A stretch of 64,000 nucleotides of DNA, taken from Fusarium oxysporum f. sp. lycopersici 4287 (Eukaryota; Ascomycota; Sordariomycetes; Hypocreales; Nectriaceae). The notes under the pieces were generated by a model. That model was not told the origin of the DNA. It did no database searches and saw nothing but the letters and a program-made list of their open reading frames with translations. Positions 12,218 through 24,790 of this stretch are shown piece after piece. Made by a program: the position numbers and the translations under genes. The stretch spans positions 1,004,699 to 1,068,698 of the forward strand of contig NC_030998.1 in NCBI RefSeq assembly GCF_000149955.1, read 5' to 3'. The number at the start of each line of letters is the position of its first letter. Within the stretch, counting starts at the first letter, position 1.

Positions 12218-13405
12218 TTAGCGGAATCTGTGCTCGTAGTACTTGTGCTCAAGCCAGACACGGTACATGCGCTCCTTAGGGTTTGGCTGGTTTCCGTTGA
12301 CATCCAGCTGGTTGTTGTCGTACTCGATAAGAACCTTTCCATTGGCTCTGTTATGGAACGCCTCAAGCTCCGCCTCACTTTCGGGCTTGAGATAACCGCG
12401 GGTGATGACCTGAACACCGTTCAAAGGCTCGCCTCGTCCAGTGATATGAGATAAAAGCTCGTCGACCTTGGACTTGTACAGGAGGACTGGGTTCTGCTCC
12501 GTGGACGTCTTGGTACGGGGTGTTGAGACATAAATCTTGACGTTGTTGGCCTTGTTTAGAATGCCGCCGGACTTGGCCAATGACCGAGGGGTGATAAACT
12601 TGTTGGTACCCTGCTGGAGAGGCTTGATGATCTTGCTCTTCCAGTTGTCACCACGATCGAGGAAGCCAGTTTCCATCTATAGAAATCAGCGTCTTGAACT
12701 CGACTCAGATGATATTATGGTAAAGATTATAATGACTTACAAAATGAGCAAACCAGTAGCCCTTGTCAGAGACGATGACGATGCCAGTACAGCTAGAATC
12801 ATGTTAGTAAAGTAACTCCGAAAGATGGCACAAGGGCTTTATCCTAAACAGTGACGATACTCAGACAAGTTCAGGATCATTTTATCCTAAACTTAGTGTA
12901 TTACTTACCCCATGAGGCCACGGATGTACTTCCGCAAGGGCTTTTCAGCCCAAGATCCTTGGCCTGAGACAGCGTCATGCTGTATAAGGTTCCAGTCCAA
13001 CTCGTCGTCCTTTGCCGCGACACTGTCAATCTGCTCCATGACATATTCGTTTGCCGCTGATGCATCGGTCCCCCAAAGGTCTTCGATATCATCCAAAGAC
13101 CTCTCTTCCAGCTCCAGAGATCGAGGAATAGACTTGCCCTTGCCCTTGCCCTTACCTTTGCCCTTACCAGCGATCTTCCCTTTACCTGCGTCCTTACCTT
13201 TTATTGGGGCAGGTTTGGCTAAACAGGCCTTGCAAGTCAGGTCGCAGACAATGGCGGGTTTAGTGATTGCCTTCGAGATGGCCCTCTCATGCATGGCAAA
13301 TCCAACGTCACTGACATCAGACAAAGACGAATCGGATGGCTTCACAAAGGGGGAGGCCAAGGCAGAGCAAGCCAAAGAGAGGGCAAGAGTGACGAGGCGG
13401 ACCAT
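12218..13405 (-). CDS. Secreted protein with Gly-Lys repeat, unknown function
   Basis: Exons 13405-12909, 12792-12741 and 12676-12218 encode 335 residues; the 116- and 64-bp introns have GTAAGT donors and TAG acceptors. A signal peptide (MVRLVTLALSLACSALA) is followed by a Cys pair (CDLTCKAC), a Lys/Gly tract with consecutive GK units (about residues 70-92), an acidic stretch, then a C-terminal domain containing GCTGIVIVSDKGYWFAHF and a basic/aromatic end. The C-terminal domain resembles a family of uncharacterised secreted proteins common in Fusarium-like fungi, remembered by pattern and not by name. The small middle exon (52 nt) falls exactly in that motif. No catalytic motif recognised. 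Confidence 0.85.
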
Positions 13406-14897
13406 GATGAAGGCGGCCTAAGTGAAGATGAAGATGAAAATGAAAGTGAAAGTGAAAGAATGAGAGTTATGAGAAATGAGTGAAAAACGTTGTAATGAAA
13501 GAATGACTACTGATGCATGTCAACTTTGAGGACTGTTGACTACAATATATAGACCAGAGGTTGCCGTGAAGGCTTCGGTCGCTGGCAAGTGACAGGATAC
13601 AGAAGTTTTCAACTGCCGAACTAGGGGGGCCAAGAAACCTTAGAAGCTATGTGATATATCCCAAAATGACAAAAATAACCAATCTAAATGCTTTCTAAGT
13701 CTACCTAAATCCTTTGTCACTTAGGATATGTGTTATAGGTTTTTTTGCTCCCTGATGCCGAAGTCGAGCTCAACTCTGTTCTGATATTCAAGGGGATCTT
13801 GTTCGGTGAAGCCGACTTCTCCTACTCTGCAAATCGATTGGGAGAGTATACGAAGACGTAGGACTGAGCCACGTTAATCCCTGCTATGAACCAAGAATCT
13901 TTTGAAGGAAAATGTAGATTCATGCTTTCCATGGGTCGAGTCAGCTGGACAGGCTTGGAGTTGTGCAGGGCGAGCACAGACGTATCTCTGTTTCAACATT
14001 TGGTGGTGGTCGGATTTAAATTCATCCAAGACAAAGTTTGTCGGTAAATTCCGTACAAAGTACGAATCAGGAACTGCGTCTAGAATCGGGGTCCTTATGA
14101 AACATGGATGGCATAAACCTCATTTGATGTAATTTTGAACAAGATGCCTGGAGTAATTTTAATAAGAACCTCATCTCTTCAGTGTTGCCAAGCCCTTGCC
14201 TTTAAGGTTATTCCAAGTCCAGTTTGTTTCTGTTAGCAATTCTTTTCAATAGAAACGACATATTAAGTGTCCATATGAGCAAGGCAGATAGAAAAACGCA
14301 CTGATTGGCTTGTACTTGACATATAAGACAGCACTGCAGCCTGTTTCTAACTCTCAAAGTCCAGCATACCCCTCTGCTCCAATATATAATAGAATGTGGT
14401 GCTGGCTGCAGCCATACCCTTTCTGAGACATAGACGCGTAGACAATCCGAGTCCCAAACAGTTCTTACCAGGCTGATGTAGTACGCATTCGCAGTGCCTT
14501 GTCTGAGCCTTGAAGTTTAAAATGTCGGACCGACAACTTGACCTGCTTGAAATGGCTAGAACAGTTACGCAACGAAGGTGGAATCAGAGAAAATAGAGCG
14601 ACGTGAAGACAATTAAGCTTTCACCATGTTTCAGGTTTGACAGCTTGCATGAATTTCTGGAGGATCCCCCGTAGTTGGCACAATATCTATATCCCTGGTG
14701 AGCTGTATTGAGTTTTCTCCCATAGCTCGGATCCTCATTGGATACAAAAGTATCGAGTAGTTAGTTATAAGTGAGGTCAAAGGAGAGAATAAGATGGGGC
14801 ATCACCTATCTCTGGGCCTTCTTGAATTTACCAACCTACTGCCGCCTACCTTGACCATTCATCATAGTAGCATGCCATCTCCTGCATAAGCAATGCG
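13406..14897. other. Intergenic between divergent genes
   Basis: Promoter space for the Gly-Lys protein (minus) and the ankyrin gene (plus). No coding sequence supported. An AT-rich stretch at 13640-13745 is a possible old repeat. Confidence 0.45.
13530..13560 (-). promoter_or_regulatory. TATA-like element of the Gly-Lys secreted protein gene
   Basis: Minus strand GGTCTATATATTGTAGT lies about 135-150 bp upstream of ATG 13405. Position and sequence fit a TATA box; the rest of the leader is GAAA/GTGAAA-rich. Confidence 0.35.
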
Positions 14898-15809
14898 ATG
14901 CAATCTCCACATCCCCGCCGCATGCTTAATGAGGCCATTCGCGAAAGATCTTTATCGCAGCTCGTCCCCGCCATGGAAATGATCAAAGCCGACCCTCAAC
15001 TTCTTTCTTCTCTTCAAGAATGGCTTCCATCTATACTGGGTCGGTGTGTCCGCCACGGGAGCATCGATTTGGTGAGATATCTTCTCAAGTGTGAAAGGGC
15101 ACCTGTCGCGTCTCTATCGCCTCTTGCTGTCGCCGCAAACTCCTCCATCCCCCTTCTTGAGCTGCTCGTGGCTCATGGTTGGGATCTCAACAAGGCTGAA
15201 GTTGACAGATCCCTTAAGCGGGGCGATAAGCTAATCGACCTCGTCTGCGACGATCATCAGCTGGTTTGCTGGTTGGTTGAGCATGGCGCACGGGTCATGG
15301 ATGGCGAGGTGGACCTCTACGAGATCTTCCCGCAGCCGGCTCCATTACTAGAGACATGCGCTGTCAGAGGCTCTGTTGCAACGTTCCGGTTTTTGCAGAG
15401 CAAGGGAGCATTACTGGGCCACCGGACGCTTCACCGAGCAGCCGGGGAGGCGGCATCATTTGGTGCAGACCCTTTCACTTATCAAGAAGTCCATGACCAG
15501 GCAGTTGGAGATGATGCAGGGGCAAGAAATGAGCGAGCAGAAATGTTGGTGTTTCTTGTGGATGAGATGAAGTTGGACATTAACGCAATGGACTCTACTG
15601 TACCATATCGTGCTTACCATTGGGGGACTCCTCTATGCTATGCTGCCGTAAAAGAGAAGGGAGCTCATGTGGTACGGTGGCTACTTGAGAAGGGAGCTCA
15701 GCCCAAAGTTGAGACTGCACAGAATGTTGCTGACGCAGAGATGTTGGCGAAGCTGACGGGGTGCACAGAGAATGCGAGAATATTGCGTGAGTGGAAGCAG
15801 ATGCACTAA
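14898..15809 (+). CDS. Ankyrin-repeat protein
   Basis: Single exon, 303 residues, no signal peptide. Degenerate ankyrin repeats are visible: LGRCVRHGSIDLVRYLLKCE, LAVAANSSIPLLELLVAHGW, TCAVRGSVATFRFLQSKGA and GTPLCYAAVKEKGAHVVRWLLEKGAQP. These form helical protein-binding stacks; the partner is unknown. Fungal genomes hold many such short ankyrin proteins, often F-box-less relatives of larger ones. An out-of-frame ATG at 14893 precedes the chosen start. Confidence 0.8.
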   Translation: MQSPHPRRMLNEAIRERSLSQLVPAMEMIKADPQLLSSLQEWLPSILGRCVRHGSIDLVRYLLKCERAPVASLSPLAVAANSSIPLLELLVAHGWDLNKAEVDRSLKRGDKLIDLVCDDHQLVCWLVEHGARVMDGEVDLYEIFPQPAPLLETCAVRGSVATFRFLQSKGALLGHRTLHRAAGEAASFGADPFTYQEVHDQAVGDDAGARNERAEMLVFLVDEMKLDINAMDSTVPYRAYHWGTPLCYAAVKEKGAHVVRWLLEKGAQPKVETAQNVADAEMLAKLTGCTENARILREWKQMH

Positions 15810-18800
15810 GACAGAGGAAGGATGCTAGACGCATTTTGTAATATAATGTCGCGTGTTTAGTAGATAGCACTTCATGGTTAGTGTACAGGGAGATTATGAC
15901 GCGGTAGAGGGACTGAGAGTAGGTCTTAGGAGATGTCTTAATGAATGGTTACCAACCGGTACACAGACATGACGCAAATAGGTATGCAAGCGAAAACACG
16001 CCATTGCTTCGCTCGGATTTGAAGCTTCTACTGAACTCTCAACCCTACATCTACAGTAGACCCGATACTTACTTTTGGGCCCCTTTAATTCATGATTCCT
16101 TGAAGCTATTTTCCTTCTTTACGCCGGGAACTCGATGGGTAGCCTGCAAGGAGAAGAGAAAGGACGCAGTGGTGGCGGTACTGAGAAATTGACACGATCA
16201 CCCTAGTGTCACTTTGTAGTAAAATATAAATAGAAATTGCTCAAATGAATAATGAAAGACTTGGTGAAATAGAGAAAGAAAAGCCGAGGAACTTGTTAGA
16301 ACTTTAAGCCTAAGTTATTATCGAGAGCATGGAGACTGCTTTTGAGTAACTACATGTTGTTTTTGAAGGGCTAAGGACAATACCAGCCAGTAAGTGAAAC
16401 TAGATGGGGACATCTGTAGAATAAGCTTAGAACGATTCGGATCGTATGATCTTCANNNNNNNNNNNNNNNNNNNNNNNNNNNNNNNNNNNNNNNNNNNNN
16501 NNNNNNNNNNNNNNNNNNNNNNNNNNNNNNNNNNNNNNNNNNNNNNNNNNNNNNNNNNNNNNNNNNNNNNNNNNNNNNNNNNNNNNNNNNNNNNNNNNNN
16601 NNNNNNNNNNNNNNNNNNNNNNNNNNNNNNNNNNNNNNNNNNNNNNNNNNNNNNNNNNNNNNNNNNNNNNNNNNNNNNNNNNNNNNNNNNNNNNNNNNNN
16701 NNNNNNNNNNNNNNNNNNNNNNNNNNNNNNNNNNNNNNNNNNNNNNNNNNNNNNNNNNNNNNNNNNNNNNNNNNNNNNNNNNNNNNNNNNNNNNNNNNNN
16801 NNNNNNNNNNNNNNNCAACAATCTGGTGGGAAGTTGTTAAGATCTCACAACTGAATTGGAGGTTCTAGTTGTCGCGTCTGTGACCATGAAGCTCTTGATT
16901 CAGGCTTGGTGTTGTCTAGGGAAAATGGACATGTGCATTCACGTGCCAATAAACTGGCTTGGAGGAACTACGACATATGTCTATGCATTGAGAAAGCCTT
17001 CCTTCTCAATTCCTTTACTGCACAGCTGCTTCTAACTGAATTTATCTCATTATCTCAGTGTTCTTCCGAAAGTGTGTGCAGGGTAGTCCTCACGAGGTCT
17101 TCTCAATACTGCCCAAACTGATATGCCCGGATTTACAGGGTGAAACAATGATATGATACCTTCTCACCTTCTGCATATAGAATACCTAAGAAAACTCCAA
17201 ATAGATGCCTGCCCCGAGATCGTACGTTGGAAACCCTCATGTGAACTGCAAAAATTTCCCACCGCCCGCAATATCTCCCACAAATGCGGAGGATGCGGGA
17301 TGTAAAACCTCGCTTGCCCGCGGTCTCTCTTGTCCCAAAGGACCGATAAGCTCGTCAGGAGAAGTCTGCAGAAAAAAAAGGGGGGGGTTCAACTCTGTGG
17401 AGGAGGAGTGGCTCTGGGGGAGGCAACAGCTACTCGGCGAAATACCTACACACCCCATGAAGGGGACTGGACTGGGGAAGAAAAAAGAGGACGATGAGGC
17501 GGATACGCGACCTGTGGGTAAGACCGAGAGAGAGACCCGGGGGAGCGTTTATCCTGTGTGGGATGGGGAGGGTTGCGTGCGTGCTGGCAGGTTATCCCCG
17601 GATGGAGATTGAGGGGATTAGCAACACGGAGAGATTCGAGTAGTTGGATTGGTGAGACGTGGGAGGTGTTTTGAGATGAGAGATTTAGAGGTGAGGATCA
17701 GCACGACGTCAACAAACATAAGGTTCAATGGTCTAACATAGTAAAAGCCTCAAATATGTATATAAAATTTCTCAAGAAGAATCTGCTAGTCAACTGATAC
17801 AGTTGGTCATTTGATCAAGTGCATATCGATCTCGTGCCTAGACTTCAATAGTTTTACCGCATGTGATATTAATCTCGGTTCATGTATATTGCATTTCAGC
17901 TCGTTTGTCACAGCAAAGAAACTATGGCTGTCTCCGAAACGAAGACTGCAAACGTCATCCGACAAGATAGTCAAGATCAGGCCTTTGTCGACTGTTATTG
18001 TCAAAACATTCCGACATCCTCCATATTCTAGACCCCGTTCCAAGGTGACGGACTTCTCCATGTCATCCATCACCCACGATCTCTACCTTTTTTTCCCTCT
18101 CCGCGATTAATTGCCGTGCAGGTGCATGTTGCGCGGGCTCCGCACTCCGTTAACTTTACTCTGTTCCTTGGCTTGGATGGAACGGCTCAAACGTTCGGGT
18201 CCGAATAGCATCCACTAATTATAAGTGGGAATACGCATCGAGTATCGCCGAGTGCCTCTTTTCTTCGGCCCGTGTGGATACGGTATCGTGTTCCGCCGTT
18301 GCAGAGCCGCATTAGCATGGGTGATTTTTATGATGCCATGGGTCCAGGGGTAAAGGAGGCTCTGCGGGAATGGAAACAAGGCACGGAGGTTCGAGAACGA
18401 TTCTTTGTGCGATGCAGAGTCTGTGTAAGTTGGCGCGTGGCGATTAATTCGACGACGGTTGGTGATGCGATTCAGATGCACAAATCACGACAATTGAATG
18501 CATGTTTCTCTACCTGCCATGTTGGGTTGTTTTGTCGCAGATAATAATGCTTGCTCGGTGTTATCTCGCATCATCGCATGCCCTGTCCTGATCTTCTGTC
18601 TTGTTCCAATTGAGTTTCCAAGGCTTATCGCTGGACCCAAAAATGACCGAGCACAGCGACGTCGTTATCCAATCCATGAACTCTGTTTTGGCAATGGAGC
18701 TTCTATAGCTGAGCATGCTCCGCTCAATTCGGCCAGTCTCTAACGTGCGTGGATAAGACTCGAGACATTTGGCCGAGTTTAGACCATTGAGTACCTTTAC

Positions 18801-20060
18801 GAGAGACAACAAAATAAACCTCACGAGAAAGTGGGAAATAAACCGGCGATTTGGCGTTGCCGGAAATACCGTTAAAAGATCAGATCAGATGCGGTATCTG
18901 ACGGGAGACGAATGCCGTGATAATAACATCACGTTTTTGGCCACAATCAGAATCAGGAATTCGAGAGGAAAAAACACCAGAATCTAGCATTCGGAAATAA
19001 AAATCTGCGCGAGCCCGACGTTTCAATCATCAGTCGGTCCGACCGATTCGGCGACTCTCGGTGTCATATCATGTGAATGGGGCTCTGCTCAGCGGACAAG
19101 GCGAGCACCGAAAATATGTGGAAGCTGACTAGCTGTGTCGGGGCGAGAAGGGAGATTGCAATTCAGCGATAGATGTGTAGTAAATTAGTTACTGACAATG
19201 CAATACTCTGACCGTTTCTACAGTCTGTCCTTCAGCTCAATATCTTCATCCTCAAAGACCTGCGTATTCCCGTCGACGCAGCCTCTGCCGAAGATCTTCG
19301 CGCCAAGAGATGCCACCAGAAGACCAATGGAAGCAAAAACTGGGTTCTTGGAACAAAAATATGGATCAAAGTGGTTCCATTATTCATCTCACAGGGTCCA
19401 AGTGCGTCATCAATGCCGAAGGCGCCGGTAGTAGAAAGGGCCAGGGAGGAAAAAAAATTGTCAATGTCACCCCACGTACGTTCGTTCTCCAATCGATCCA
19501 CCGTTTTCTGAACGGAGATGAATCTGGATTAAGGGCGACTAGGGGACCTCCGTTAGACCAATCAGCCCACGGGGCGTGCTGTTGTACCCTCCTGGGCGTA
19601 GCGTTTGCCGATGAAAGCGTGATGAGATGCCCAGCACAGGAATGCTTACCTCACACAGTTCGACTCTTTTCTCATGACGTGACTCTACGGGCCTTCTATT
19701 CACAGCTGCTCCGCTTCTCTCCAAGTCTTGGTCCCTCGAGTCCACAAACCTTAGCTTAGTTCTTGCTCACCCACGTCAGTCTCCGCAAGTCGTTTGCCTG
19801 AGCCCCCCGGGGTTTGAGTTTTCGCTCAAAGCATGACCATCAGAGGTCATGAGATGGACCCATTGGCATGGTCTTGGTCTCTCGGTGCCCGCGATGGCCC
19901 TCGACGATCATCTCCACAATAAAGACAGTCAAAATGGCACCTCTTCGCTGCTTCAATCTCTGTTCTGGCTCATCACAGCATTCGTGTACAACCCTTTCAC
20001 AACATCAATCACACACATACAACATTCAATTGACCAATTGGTCTAATCAACACTTTCAAT
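15810..20060. other. Long intergenic region upstream of hexose transporter
   Basis: 4.2 kb with no gene I can support, interrupted by the assembly gap. Short open frames overlap on both strands and lack family features. The GC-rich block at 17250-17600 and the last kilobase before 20061 are probably transporter promoter; CCCCGG/CCCCAG-type words (for example about 19802-19812) could serve as carbon-catabolite repressor sites. The final 130 bp form a CT/CA-rich leader. Confidence 0.45.
16456..16815. other. Assembly gap (360 Ns)
   Basis: Unresolved sequence. Any frame crossing it is meaningless; flanking DNA shows no gene entering or leaving the gap. Confidence 1.
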
Positions 20061-21805
20061 ATGAAGTTCTTTGGTAGTAAACGCCATGAACATGCTGGCG
20101 AGGGTCAGCATCTCGAGAGGAAGCCTTCTCCCGATACCGATGGTCGCATCACCTTCCGGGCCTGCTTCATGGGCCTGGTCGCATCTGTAAGTTCTCAACA
20201 CCACAACAAGCTATCGCAATGGAATTAAACTAATTAAATCTTAGATGGGAGGCATGATCTTTGGATACTCTTCAGGTCAAGTTTCTGGTTATTTCATGAT
20301 GAAGGATTACGGCGAGCGATTCGGTGTTCCCAACGGCGATGGTACATACAACTTCAGCGCCGCACGACAAGGAACTATCACCGGTCTTCTTTCCATTGGT
20401 TGCTTGTTCGGATCTCTCGTTGCTGGCAACCTTTGCGATTCAATTGGCCGCCGCAAGACTATCTCCATCTCTGCTCTCTGGACCTGCGTCGGCACCATCA
20501 TCGAGGTCGCCTCTCAACACGCCTGGTACCAACACGCGATCGGTCGACTTGTAACAGGTCTTGGTGTCGGCGCTCTGTCTGTCGCTGTCCCCATGTACCA
20601 GAGTGAGAGTGCTCCCGCCATCATTCGAGGTCTCATCGTCTCCTGCTATCAGCTCTTTGTCACCCTTGGTATCTGGTGCGCCGAGATGGTTAACTGGGGT
20701 ACCAACCACTACGATGGTAGCGCTTCTTGGAGAATCCCCAACGCCCTCAACTTCCTCTGGGCTCTCCTTCTCGGTGTTGGCATCCTCCTCCTTCCTGAGT
20801 CTCCTCGATTCGCCTACCGAAAGGGTAAGGTTGAGGAAGCCCGAAAGACCATTGCCAACCTTGCTGGTCTCGACATCAACTCCCCCAGTGTCAACCGACA
20901 GATCGACGATATCCGCGAGAAGCTTGAGGAGGAACAGGCTCTTCCCGAGACACGCCTTGTCGAGATCTTCACTGGTCCCCGTATGGCCTACCGTACCATT
21001 CTCGGTATCACTCTCCAGGCCGGTCAGCAGCTCACTGGTATCAACTTCTTCTTCGTAAGTAAACTCAATGGCATCACATCGCAACAATTGACTAACAATC
21101 ACAGTACTTCGGAACCACTGTCTTCGCCTCTACTGGCCTCAAGGACAGCTACGTCACTCAGCTCATTCTCGGCTCAGTTAACTGCGCTTGCACATTCGGC
21201 GGTCTCTATGTTGTCCAGAAGTGCGGTCGCAGAAAGTCCCTGATGATCGGTGCCGCCTGGATGATGATGTGCTTCTTCATCTACGCCTTTGTTGGACATT
21301 TCGCTCTTGACCGACAGGACCCTCTCTCCACTCCCGCTGCTGGTGCCGTCCTTGTTACCTTCTCTTGCTTGGCTATCGCTGCCTTTGCTACCACCTGGGG
21401 TCCTCTTGTCTGGGCTGTCGTCGCTGAGATGTACCCTTCCCAGTACCGCAGTCGATGCATGGCCATCGCCACTGCTACCAACTGGCTCTTCAACTTCCTC
21501 ATCGGTTTCTTGTAAGTCGCCTCGTAATTGCACTTTCAATCGAGCACTCACTAACATTTCCCAGCACTCGATTCATCACTGATGCCATTGACTACTTCTA
21601 CGGTCTCGTCTACGCCGGATGTTGTGCTGCCCTCGTCGCAATTGTCTTCTTCTTCGTCATCGAGTCCAAGGACCGAACTCTCGAGGAGATCGACACCATG
21701 TACGTCCAGCACGTCAACCCCATCACTTCTTCCAAGTGGGTTGGCGAGCCCCACGGCACCAAGCACGCCCGAGAGGGTGTCACCGACGAAGAGGCTTCTT
21801 CGTAA
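20061..21805 (+). CDS. Hexose/monosaccharide transporter (MFS sugar porter, 12 TM)
   Basis: Four exons (20061-20186, 20245-21054, 21105-21511, 21565-21805) encode 527 residues. Sugar-porter signatures: the first helix with FGYSSGQVSGYFMM, DSIGRRKT after helix 2, the PESPRF loop, QQLTGINFFF in helix 7, GPLVWAVVAEMYPSQYRSR, and the C-terminal ESKDRTLEEID. It imports hexoses across the plasma membrane by facilitated diffusion or proton symport; the pattern resembles fungal Hxt/low-affinity glucose carriers. Introns of 58, 50 and 53 bp have clear CTAAC branch sites. Codon use is strongly biased to C-ending codons, typical of a well-expressed gene. Confidence 0.95.
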
Positions 21806-22673
21806 ACAACCATCACCAACCATCACATCACGTCACGCACGACTCACAACTCACATCATTCACGTACACACATCACTATAGAAGTTACGGACTCGGACAC
21901 GCTATAGACATGCAGCCGGACTGCCCGGCGAGTAACGATTGGAACGGACGTTGCATTTTAAAATTGTTTTCGCGCAGGGGTGCGAGGAAGTACATAACCC
22001 AAAAGAGCATATTATATCCTTGTATTTAGTAGCATATTCTGCATAATATCATTTTCGCTACGTTCTCAAACATTGATCAGATAAGATAACCTTTGTGACA
22101 TGTCATTCTCTACTGCTTCACATGCTCAGGTCTCAATGAGCTAAGTACCAATGCAGCTGCACCATGAAGGCGCGTCAGTTCAGATCTTGGCATTCTTATT
22201 AGTCGCATCACGTTTGCTACAGCATTCACTGTACTGCTACCAAGCCGGAGTAAATTGCCCATAAATACTCGGGTTGTGGCTGGCTGAATTGATCGGTCCA
22301 TCCAAACAGACGGAGAATACGAATGAAGCTTGGCTGGTGCAGGTTAGCGTGGGCGTTTGGGCGCCCTCTTTTGGCCAGCTGATTGCTCTCTTCGGTCTAG
22401 ATCTCGCCAAGCTGAGATGTGAATCGCGAAAGACATACACTATTTGATGTAGACCATTTTTTATGCATGAAACTATTTAAAAAGGCCCAGCTGGAACTCC
22501 ATGGCATAAAAGCAACAGACAATTGGTCGAATGCTTGTTCGAATAGATAAAGAGACCATTCCCTTCATAGCACAAACAGACTCTTCTCAATCTTACACTG
22601 CTCTTATTCTAACTTGGACCCCGAATCTTCTCGCGACAACACGACCTCACTGCAATCCTTCAATACGTTAAAC
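21806..22673. other. Intergenic, no gene
   Basis: 3' region of the hexose transporter and promoter of the protease gene. A short CAAT/TATA-like context (TTTAAAAAGG near 22475-22485) lies about 190 bp before the protease start. Confidence 0.4.
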
Positions 22674-24790
22674 ATGGCTTTTCCGGGGCCCGGCCGCGCT
22701 GCTGCCTGGACGCTTTCGCTTCCTACGTCTAGCAAGCCCATTGAATCTGCCATCCTCCCAGATGATGGAAGCAAGGGTAGCTCAGAGTCCATCATTGGAG
22801 AGGACTTGCGTCAGTTGGTAGACCCTCATGATTTCCAAGAAGGAGGAAAATATCGCTGTATGTTGTCATTAATGAGAAGGCTTTGATGAGATACTGATCG
22901 AAGATTTGCAGCAATTGTGAAGATTCAGTCCCGGTTTCAAGACAGAGGGGATCAAACTTGGATGATGGGGACCGGATGGCTCATTCGTCCAGACCTCCTC
23001 GTTACCGCCGGTCATGTTGTCCACGACTGGGGACGCAAGCTTGGCCCAGCTGATCAGATCAAGTGCTACATTGGTTATAATGGCAAACAATCTGTCGGGT
23101 CACCTCAGGTTCAGGCGCGATACGGCGCCAAAGTTGTGACTCCTGTTGAATGGATTGAGGGATCGAGCAACCGTGCGAAGGACGTTGCTTTTATTCAGCT
23201 TGATCGACCTTTCACGGGCAACTTGCGCATCTTTAGCTACGTGAAGACCCCAGAGGCGGGCGATGGCACATACCTTGGTGTCGTCGGATATCCAGGCGAT
23301 CAAACCTTGGAGGATGAACAAGGAGCTCAGATGTACGAGGAGTTTGCCAGGAGCGACTATAACATTGGAGAGAGTCCTCACCACATGGTCGAGTATTCTA
23401 TCTCAACTTTCGCAGGTGCGGTTGTTCCACAACTGGCAATTCTCGAATCAATGCTGACAGTTTATCAGGACAATCTGGCGCCCCAGTCTTACGCAACTCT
23501 AATGGACGACTCCATGCAATTGGAACTCATAGCTATGGTGGCGGTGGCTTTGACAGTAACTCAGGCACTACGATTGGAAACGCTAATGGTAACAATTATG
23601 ACGATTTGATCAGTTTGTTTGACAAGAGGACGATTTTCGGCGACATTGGCAAGGTCCAAATAGTTCAAACTCAAGACCGAACAGTGAGTAGCTGTACCTT
23701 CATTTATGACGTCTCTGATTCCTGCCAGACAAGCATCAATGAGCCTTACGGTCTCAACAGAGGCTACCACGGCAGAGCGTTTGAAACCCCAAGATTCGAC
23801 GAGGAAAACTTCTTCGACACCCTGAAAAGTGTAGCCCATGTGGGAAGAGATGCCTTCCCCGTTGCTTCTCCTTTCCTCGGCCCCATCGGTGGTCATCTTA
23901 GTGCAGTAGCCGGAACTCTGCTTGGGTCACTCACAGAGAGCACGCTTTCTCATAGCACTGACATCGTAGCACATGGTCCCGCTGAACGTGCGGTACTCGC
24001 TGAAGCTGCTTTGCAGGCAGTGCTTGCTTCTGAGCACGACGAGTATGTGACAGAGGTGATCAGCAAGATGGGGCAATTTTGGAAAGCTGGTGCGCCAAAG
24101 GCTGACACTCTTGCTCCTGCTATCACTCCCATCTTAGCTCAATGCAGCGTGGAGCTTTCAAACAAAGTTGTTCCAGAGACCGAAGACTCCAGGGGACCAT
24201 ATTTCCGCGATCGTCGTCGCCTGGAGGTCGACATCATAGAGAGTGCTGCGATGAACGGAGGAGCTGCCTTTATTCAAGGTTTACTGGGTCCAACTCGGCA
24301 ACTTGAGGGAGGAAGAGACGTTGCCGAATGGCTTGGCCCTATGCTCATTACTGCGGTCTCTGAGTCCAAGCCTCTTACGTCCAAGCCCGCCTCTGCGGCT
24401 CTCTCAGGCCTGGGGAGACTTGACCGGGAGGAGCTCTCCATCGAGTCATCTACCTCTAGCACAAACGAGGATGCAACCAGGATCTTGATCAAGCGTGCTG
24501 TCTTAGCAGATGCGGCTCTTCAAGCCGTAATGTCCCTCGATCGCGAAAGGCTAGAACGGTTCAGACTTGCCGACGGAGATGGCGACGAAATAAGCATATT
24601 CGATTTCATGAAGGATAAGGTTCAAATACTTGAACCAATTGCACTTGAGGTTGCGAAGCGGACAGCCATCAAGTTTGGCCCTCGTCTCATCAGTACTGCC
24701 AGTTGGAAAAGCCCAGGCCCTGACACTGAAGTCCTCCCTGCTACGCAGCGCATGAAGAAGCCTTCGATGATGGATTATCTCAACCGTTAA
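22674..24790 (+). CDS. Trypsin-like (V8/glutamyl-endopeptidase type) serine protease with duplicated helical C-terminus
   Basis: Exons 22674-22857, 22912-23415 and 23469-24790 (669 residues; 654 if the 45-nt segment at 23684-23728 is spliced). No signal peptide. The protease domain (about 62-280) has a full triad: His96 (VTAGHVV), Asp152 (KDVAFIQL) and Ser232 (GQSGAPVL). The C-terminal part (about 330-660) is helical, and the motif RAVLA(E/D)AALQAV occurs twice, near nt 23985 and 24493, suggesting an internal duplication. Such intracellular trypsin-like domains also occur as effector modules in multidomain immune-like proteins; that link is inference. The catalytic domain is confident, the biological role is not. 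Confidence 0.85.
23684..23728 (+). other. Probable 45-nt in-frame (optional) intron
   Basis: A strong donor (GTGAGT) and acceptor (CTGCCAG) flank 45 nt that also read through without a stop. A CTGAT branch-like word sits 12 nt before the acceptor. Splicing would remove 15 residues, including two Cys, between QDRT and TSINEPYG. Confidence 0.5.

Noticed and set aside
17205..17612. Plus-strand open frame of 135 codons upstream of the hexose transporter
   Set aside because: Lacks recognisable domain or splice signals; GC-rich promoter-like DNA is the simpler reading.
20440..21102. Minus-strand 220-codon frame opposite the hexose transporter
   Set aside because: Antisense shadow of a strongly codon-biased gene.
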